NCBI RefSeq assembly: GCF_932526225.1
Contig: NC_064038.1
Span: forward strand, 10,043,070 to 10,107,069
Reading direction: 5' to 3'
DNA: 64,000 nucleotides
Source: Nematostella vectensis
Taxonomy: Eukaryota > Cnidaria > Anthozoa > Actiniaria > Edwardsiidae
Under the pieces are notes generated by a model. The model ran no database searches. It saw nothing but the letters and a program-made list of their open reading frames with translations, and was not told where the DNA came from. Made by a program: the position numbers and the translations under genes. Shown one piece after another: positions 60,048 through 64,000 of this stretch (its first letter is position 1; the number at the start of each line of letters is the position of its first letter).

Positions 60048-63000
60048 GTGTCCGCACCCCCTGCACTGACACTGATAATCACTGGTTAAAAAAAGATGAA
60101 GACGAGAATGATGATGTTAATGATTTAATAATAAATGACAATGGCGGGGCCGGTTGTTTTTTAAATGCATGGTTTAAAATATAATTTGAAGCACTCACTT
60201 CCAGTATAGGTGAGCTCTTCACCGCGATCAGCGATGCCCCATCTTTCCCAATCTAAAAGGGCGAGGATTTCCGGCCTACTCTCGTGGAAAATCGCATTAT
60301 CAAGCCTGCGGTGGACAAAGACAAGAAGTAAGGTTATGCTGTACCACGTTTAGACCCTTGTGCGATTCCAGAAAAGATCAACCCCCCCACCCCTGCCCCC
60401 AACAGGATCCCACACCCCACCCACCCCACCCAGCTTAGCGTACCTGTAATCGCCGTGCACTATAACTGTTGTCTCTTTATTTGGGATATTCTCTCGTAGC
60501 CATGATATTACTAGCTCCAGCTCAGGAATCTCATCAGTTTTGTTATCATAATACAACTTGGCATATTTCTCAATGTTTCGCTTGTAGAAGTGCCCTTTAA
60601 AGAGATGAAATTGAAGCTGGAGATAATGGAACTTCCCATAAATCCTTGCTACCTTAGTTTATTTCATAGTGATTAATTCAGAGATTCAGTCGCCCCCAAT
60701 AACCCCTGAATCTACCACTGAAGGGTACTATGTTATTTGCTTTGTTTTGTACAGCAGGGGGGTGAGGCACTATGTGCCCCCCAATATTTTCAAAAAAATT
60801 ATAAGGAATTATAAAGAATATTTTTTTAATGTTTCGAAATGTTTCTTTATTGTGCTCCCCAATCTTACGTAGCCTGCTGCGGCTCTGTGTACTGAGGCAG
60901 AACAGAAAAAACAAGTTTAAATACTATGTGGATCTGTCTGGAGAAGGAAAAGAAATTGGATGAAGGGTAAAAACAGATAAGGAGATAATAAGAGTTCAAG
61001 CCAGGACCTGGACTTTCCAGTAGGGGCTTCCACACCACACCAGAACCCATCACCCCACCACCCATGGAGTTGCAAAAGGTGCAACAGGGCACTAGGATGT
61101 TAGGATGTTAAGTTAACTTACTTTTAAATTAAGCTTGAGTCTAGGGTTGGGATGTTTGCCCAGGGTTTAAAAGTGCACACAACAAGGACATGGTTAGAAA
61201 TGTTATTTCAAGCTAGTTCTGGCAATTTCTGACAGATGTGTCACCAATCATTTCACTTACCTTTCTCATCTAAACTAATTATCCCATATTTTTCAACATC
61301 AATACTATGCAGCTGTACAAGCATTCTGATGAGGGCATCATACCTTTCTCATCTAAACTAATGATCCCATATTTTTCAACATCAATACTATGCAACTGTA
61401 CAAGCATTCTGTTAAGGGCATCATACCTTTCTCATCTAAACTAATGATCCCATATTTTTCAACATCAATACTATGCAGCTGTACAAGCATTCTGATGAGG
61501 GCATCATACCTTTCTCATCTAAACTAATGATCCCATATTTTTCAACATCAATACTATGCAGCTGTACAAGCATTCTGATGAGGGCATCATACCTTTCTCA
61601 TCTAATCTAATGATCCCATATTTTTCAACATCAACACTATGCAGCTGTACAAGCATTCTGATGAGGGCATCATACCTTTCTCATCTAAACTAATGATCCC
61701 ATATTTTTCAACATCAATACTATGCAGCTGTACAAGCATCCTGATGAGGGCATCATAGTGGGTTCTGCGCTCATCTGGAGTCATAGCAGCCAAGGCATCA
61801 GGGGTGATAACACGGCCATGAACATACTCCATGATGTAAAATGATGAACCAAGCACGCTGCGGCAAAAAAATGTTATTTCAGCTCTGGCATGTATAAGCA
61901 AGGAGGGGGGAAGTTGAGGTGTAGGTAACAGATGATAAAAACCCCTCACATTCCTCATAAACCCTCACAGTATTGTGTGATGAAATCCATGTAACATCAT
62001 ACTAGGTGGAAAAATGGCATAAACAGATATTGACTGTGATTCAAAACATCTGCACAATATCCTATGTGCAAGTGGTGACGCAAAGACAGATACTATATAT
62101 TGATACTTTTAAAAGAAAAAATGGATGGGGATGCTTTGGGAGCTGGGAGTTGTGCCCAACATCTTCACCTTGGATCTTCACAGAGAGCTAACACATCTGG
62201 CACTGGGATACCTGTTGGTTTGAGGGCTTTCATGATACTGTGAAAAAAATAATGAGCTAAAAAAGAGGCTAGAAAGCTATTTCATATACTCCCAAGGACA
62301 TGGCAAGTGAAGAGATTGACCTATCCCAGTAGTGGATCTAGGGGAAGGTTTAGGGGGTTTTAGACCACACTTGTGTTGCTAAGGGAAAAAATACAGCATA
62401 CTCCTCTTTGTGGGGGCATGTTCCAAACCATCTCAAGGGAGTAGAGGAGTACCAGCATGGATGATATGGTACAATATTTCCTTCCTTGGGAATTTTTTTC
62501 CACCTAAACACTCTCTCATTTCATCAATAGAATCTGTAAAAGTCAGAAAGCTGAATGCAACGACGAAAGTTGACCTCTCCCCTGTGTCATTTTGTCAATG
62601 TGTCATTGTATCCCCCTGCAGCGAAAAGCTAGATCTGCCACTGTCCTTTTACTCCCGCCAACCGATGAGGCAGACAACAGAAAGGTGCGCTTGAGGGCCC
62701 CCCTTATACAACAGACTATCACCCCAAACCTTGTGACACATAGTCAATTTACCAGCCATAGCAGACATAGGCATCAGTTTTTCCAAAAGACAAGATTGAT
62801 ATGTGTGGTACCTGTATTCATGCTTCATCCCATGGCAAAATGGAATGATCTGATATTTCTGTAAAAATACAAGATATTTTGTGTAAACCCTCTGTGTAAC
62901 CCCCTTGCCCTCCCTGAAATAATAATTAAATAAAAATCAAAAATCAAAAACACCTTTGCTGGCTCCATGCGTAACACCATTTTCTTGCCGCCATACTCAA

Positions 63001-63515
63001 TATAGTAAGTTGGATTACTAACACCATATCCAAACTTCCTAATGAGTGGTGGACCTGTTTCAGATAAAAATATAAGCTTAAGAATTGCTTATAAACAGAA
63101 GGGACAACAGGGTCGGATCAAGGGGGCTGAGCGAGGCCCCCCCCCCTAATTTTTCAGATATTTGGCTTGAAAATTACAAGAAAGGAAATCAATGGAAGCA
63201 CAATAGGTTTAGATTTGTCTATCGTTTGTTTGTTTTTTTTGTTTTTTTTTTTTTCAGGGATGTGTGCCATTCCATGGTTTTTCCTTTAAACTGTTCAAAG
63301 TGTTCTGAGTGATTCCCAGACATTTTCCCTTATCTCAATGCCTCCCCTCCCATTCCACTTAAGTAGAGGGTAGAAATTAGTGCATTGTAATTCACATTTT
63401 GTTTTGTTTAATACCTTCTTGGTTTAAGTTTAGGAATTTCTGTAAATATCTGACAACATTCTTAATAGGGAGTTGATGTTCTCCTTCAACTTCTATCCCA
63501 GGAAGATTGGGGTTG
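59396..63515 (-). CDS. APH-family (aminoglycoside phosphotransferase-fold) kinase, ACAD10/ACAD11 N-terminal-like (5' partial)
   Basis: Minus-strand exons 63515..63415, 63054..62954, 62858..62812, 62237..62169, 61857..61676, 60594..60444, 60305..60199 and 59619..59396 join in phase to 327 codons with the stop. Motifs in order: GEHQLPIKNVVRYLQKFLN; GYGVSNPTYYI and KKMVLRMEP (glycine loop and ATP-binding Lys/Arg strand); GIPVPDVLALCEDPS; FYIMEYVHGRV (hinge); QLHSIDVEKYG; IVHGDYRLDNAIFH (catalytic HxDxxxxN); and ALLDWERWG (metal-binding Asp). The end GVQPISDWRFYDAATMFRLA matches the C-terminal helices of the kinase domain. In animals this domain is fused to an acyl-CoA dehydrogenase in ACAD10/11 and is linked to 4-hydroxyacyl breakdown. 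Here a TAG follows the kinase, with no dehydrogenase seen. A possible donor (AAAG/GTAATA near 59451) leaves a longer protein possible. The start codon lies beyond 63515. The 61676 donor is repeated six times. Confidence 0.88.
59806..60075. mobile_element. Decayed MITE-like element in a kinase-gene intron
   Basis: Left end AGGCCCGTACCCAGGATTCT with a following G-run. The right portion has (GT)n-G18 at 60018-60049 and CCGCACCCCCTGCAC. The matching right terminus is not intact. Confidence 0.45.
60751..60888. mobile_element. MITE-like element, family B, in a kinase-gene intron
   Basis: CAGCAGGGGGGTGAGGCACT at the left and GTAGCCTGCTGCGGCTCTG at the right. The interior CAATATTTTC and ATTATAAGGAA match 7860-8020 and 14704-14871. 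Confidence 0.65.
61259..61757 (-). repeat. 83-bp tandem array of a kinase exon end plus its 5' splice site, six copies
   Basis: Plus-strand unit ACCTTTCTCATCTAAACTAA, TGATCCCATATTTTTCAACA, TCAATACTATGCAGCTGTAC, AAGCATTCTGATGAGGGCAT, CAT, starting at 61259, 61342, 61425, 61508, 61591 and 61674. On the minus strand each unit ends with GATGAGAAAG/GTATGATG, i.e. coding LVQLHSIDVEKYGIISLDEK followed by the donor. Only the outermost copy (61674-61757) is in frame with the rest of the exon. Confidence 0.95.
62327..62643. mobile_element. MITE-like element, family D, in a kinase-gene intron
   Basis: CAGTAGTGGATCTAG and CTAGATCTGCCACTG are inverted ends, as at 35899-36045. Confidence 0.6.
63109..63285. 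mobile_element. Dispersed element, family C, inverted, in a kinase-gene intron
   Basis: GGTCGGATCAAGGGGGCTGA, a C-run, then TTTTTCAGATATTTG and ATTACAAGAAAGGAAATC, which is the reverse of the right half of 45167-45345. Confidence 0.5.
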
Positions 63516-64000
63516 CTGGAAAAGATCATCAAATTTTTTGTTCATATAAATGAAAATAAATAACATAGAGACCAAAACAAGCCCATCTTTTTTTACTCAA
63601 TTACATAGCTGTCAATCCAACTTCAACAGTAATCTTGTGAAATTGGGTGTAATACAGTAAGGGCCTGGTCGCACTAGCAAGATGTTCAGGAGATGTCAGG
63701 GACATTTAGGATACGTTTGTCCCGTGACATCTACGCACTATCAGACATTGTTAAATTACGGTCGCACTGGTTGCAATATCCGCGGATTACAAGCACTAAA
63801 AATAACATCGTATGTCACTCATCTGCATTTCCTTCGCGCGTGGGAGATTCGAAGAGCAAATACTCTGCATGCTGTATGTCTGCATGTTAAGTCATGAACA
63901 GAAGAAATCTGCTGCTTTTGGATGTACCTATACATGCTACACGTGTATATACATCGTGCTGCGTTAGTGGGATGCATAGCTGTTACTTAGTTAATTGCAA
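63516..64000. other. Right edge: upstream intron of the kinase gene
   Basis: No exon or start codon convincingly extends the kinase frame here. The required preceding exon must end in phase 2. Sequence is unique and unremarkable. Confidence 0.4.

Noticed and set aside
61320-61700. CTGATGAG motifs as further hammerhead ribozymes
   Set aside because: No stem II, no GAAA core. They are coding/donor repeat units.

Overview
The window is nuclear DNA from an animal, most likely an anthozoan cnidarian (sea anemone or coral). The evidence is split genes with short exons and GT-AG introns, metazoan-type proteins (HCN channel, class A GPCR, COPE, MTERF4, thrombospondin type-1 repeats), an intron-containing HisH-HisF fusion gene, Penelope-type retroelement debris and many small inverted-repeat elements. 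The species cannot be fixed from sequence alone. Exon structures were assembled by eye from homology, splice sites and intron phase. All joins listed are phase-consistent, but no transcript data were available.

Layout, left to right. 1-165: C-terminal tail of a probable transposon-derived ORF. 1452-2525 (+): the last two exons of an HCN-type channel, followed by a duplicated fragment of its exon and a truncated Penelope-like element carrying a hammerhead ribozyme. 7121-12982 (+): a three-exon class A GPCR whose second intron and 3' end are swollen by tandem arrays and a DNA element. 15794-18525 (-): HisH-HisF fusion (imidazole glycerol phosphate synthase), first exon not found. 20347-24495 (+): complete ten-exon mitochondrial ATP synthase alpha subunit, divergent from HisHF. 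25339-37020 (-): complete eleven-exon coatomer epsilon subunit, tail-to-tail with ATP synthase alpha, with a 7-kb intron made almost wholly of a 47-bp minisatellite interrupted by a 1.8-kb TA-flanked DNA element. 37299-41613 (+): a type I membrane protein with a mannose-6-phosphate-receptor-like domain, head-to-head with COPE across 278 bp. 44128-45919 (-): MTERF4. 47924-57290 (+): a secreted nine-exon protein with thrombospondin type-1 repeats and a WSC-like domain. 59396-63515 (-): an APH-fold kinase resembling the N-terminal part of ACAD10/ACAD11, 5' end not found.

The genes do not form a pathway or operon. They are neighbouring housekeeping, receptor and secreted-protein loci. Two divergent pairs (HisHF/ATP5F1A and COPE/MRH-protein) suggest shared promoter regions. 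Roughly a quarter of the window is tandem repeat, including arrays of 33, 47, 78, 27, 40 and 67 bp. Several arrays have 3n-length units, so they make long but spurious open frames.

The most notable observations are: (i) tandem arrays whose unit includes an exon end plus its 5' splice site or stop codon, at four places in three genes; (ii) a metazoan HisHF with Asn in place of the cyclase's first catalytic Asp; (iii) a complete minimal hammerhead ribozyme in a Penelope-like relic; (iv) a 1803-bp TA-flanked element with clustered TTCGCGAA palindromes; and (v) two GC-AG introns in housekeeping genes.
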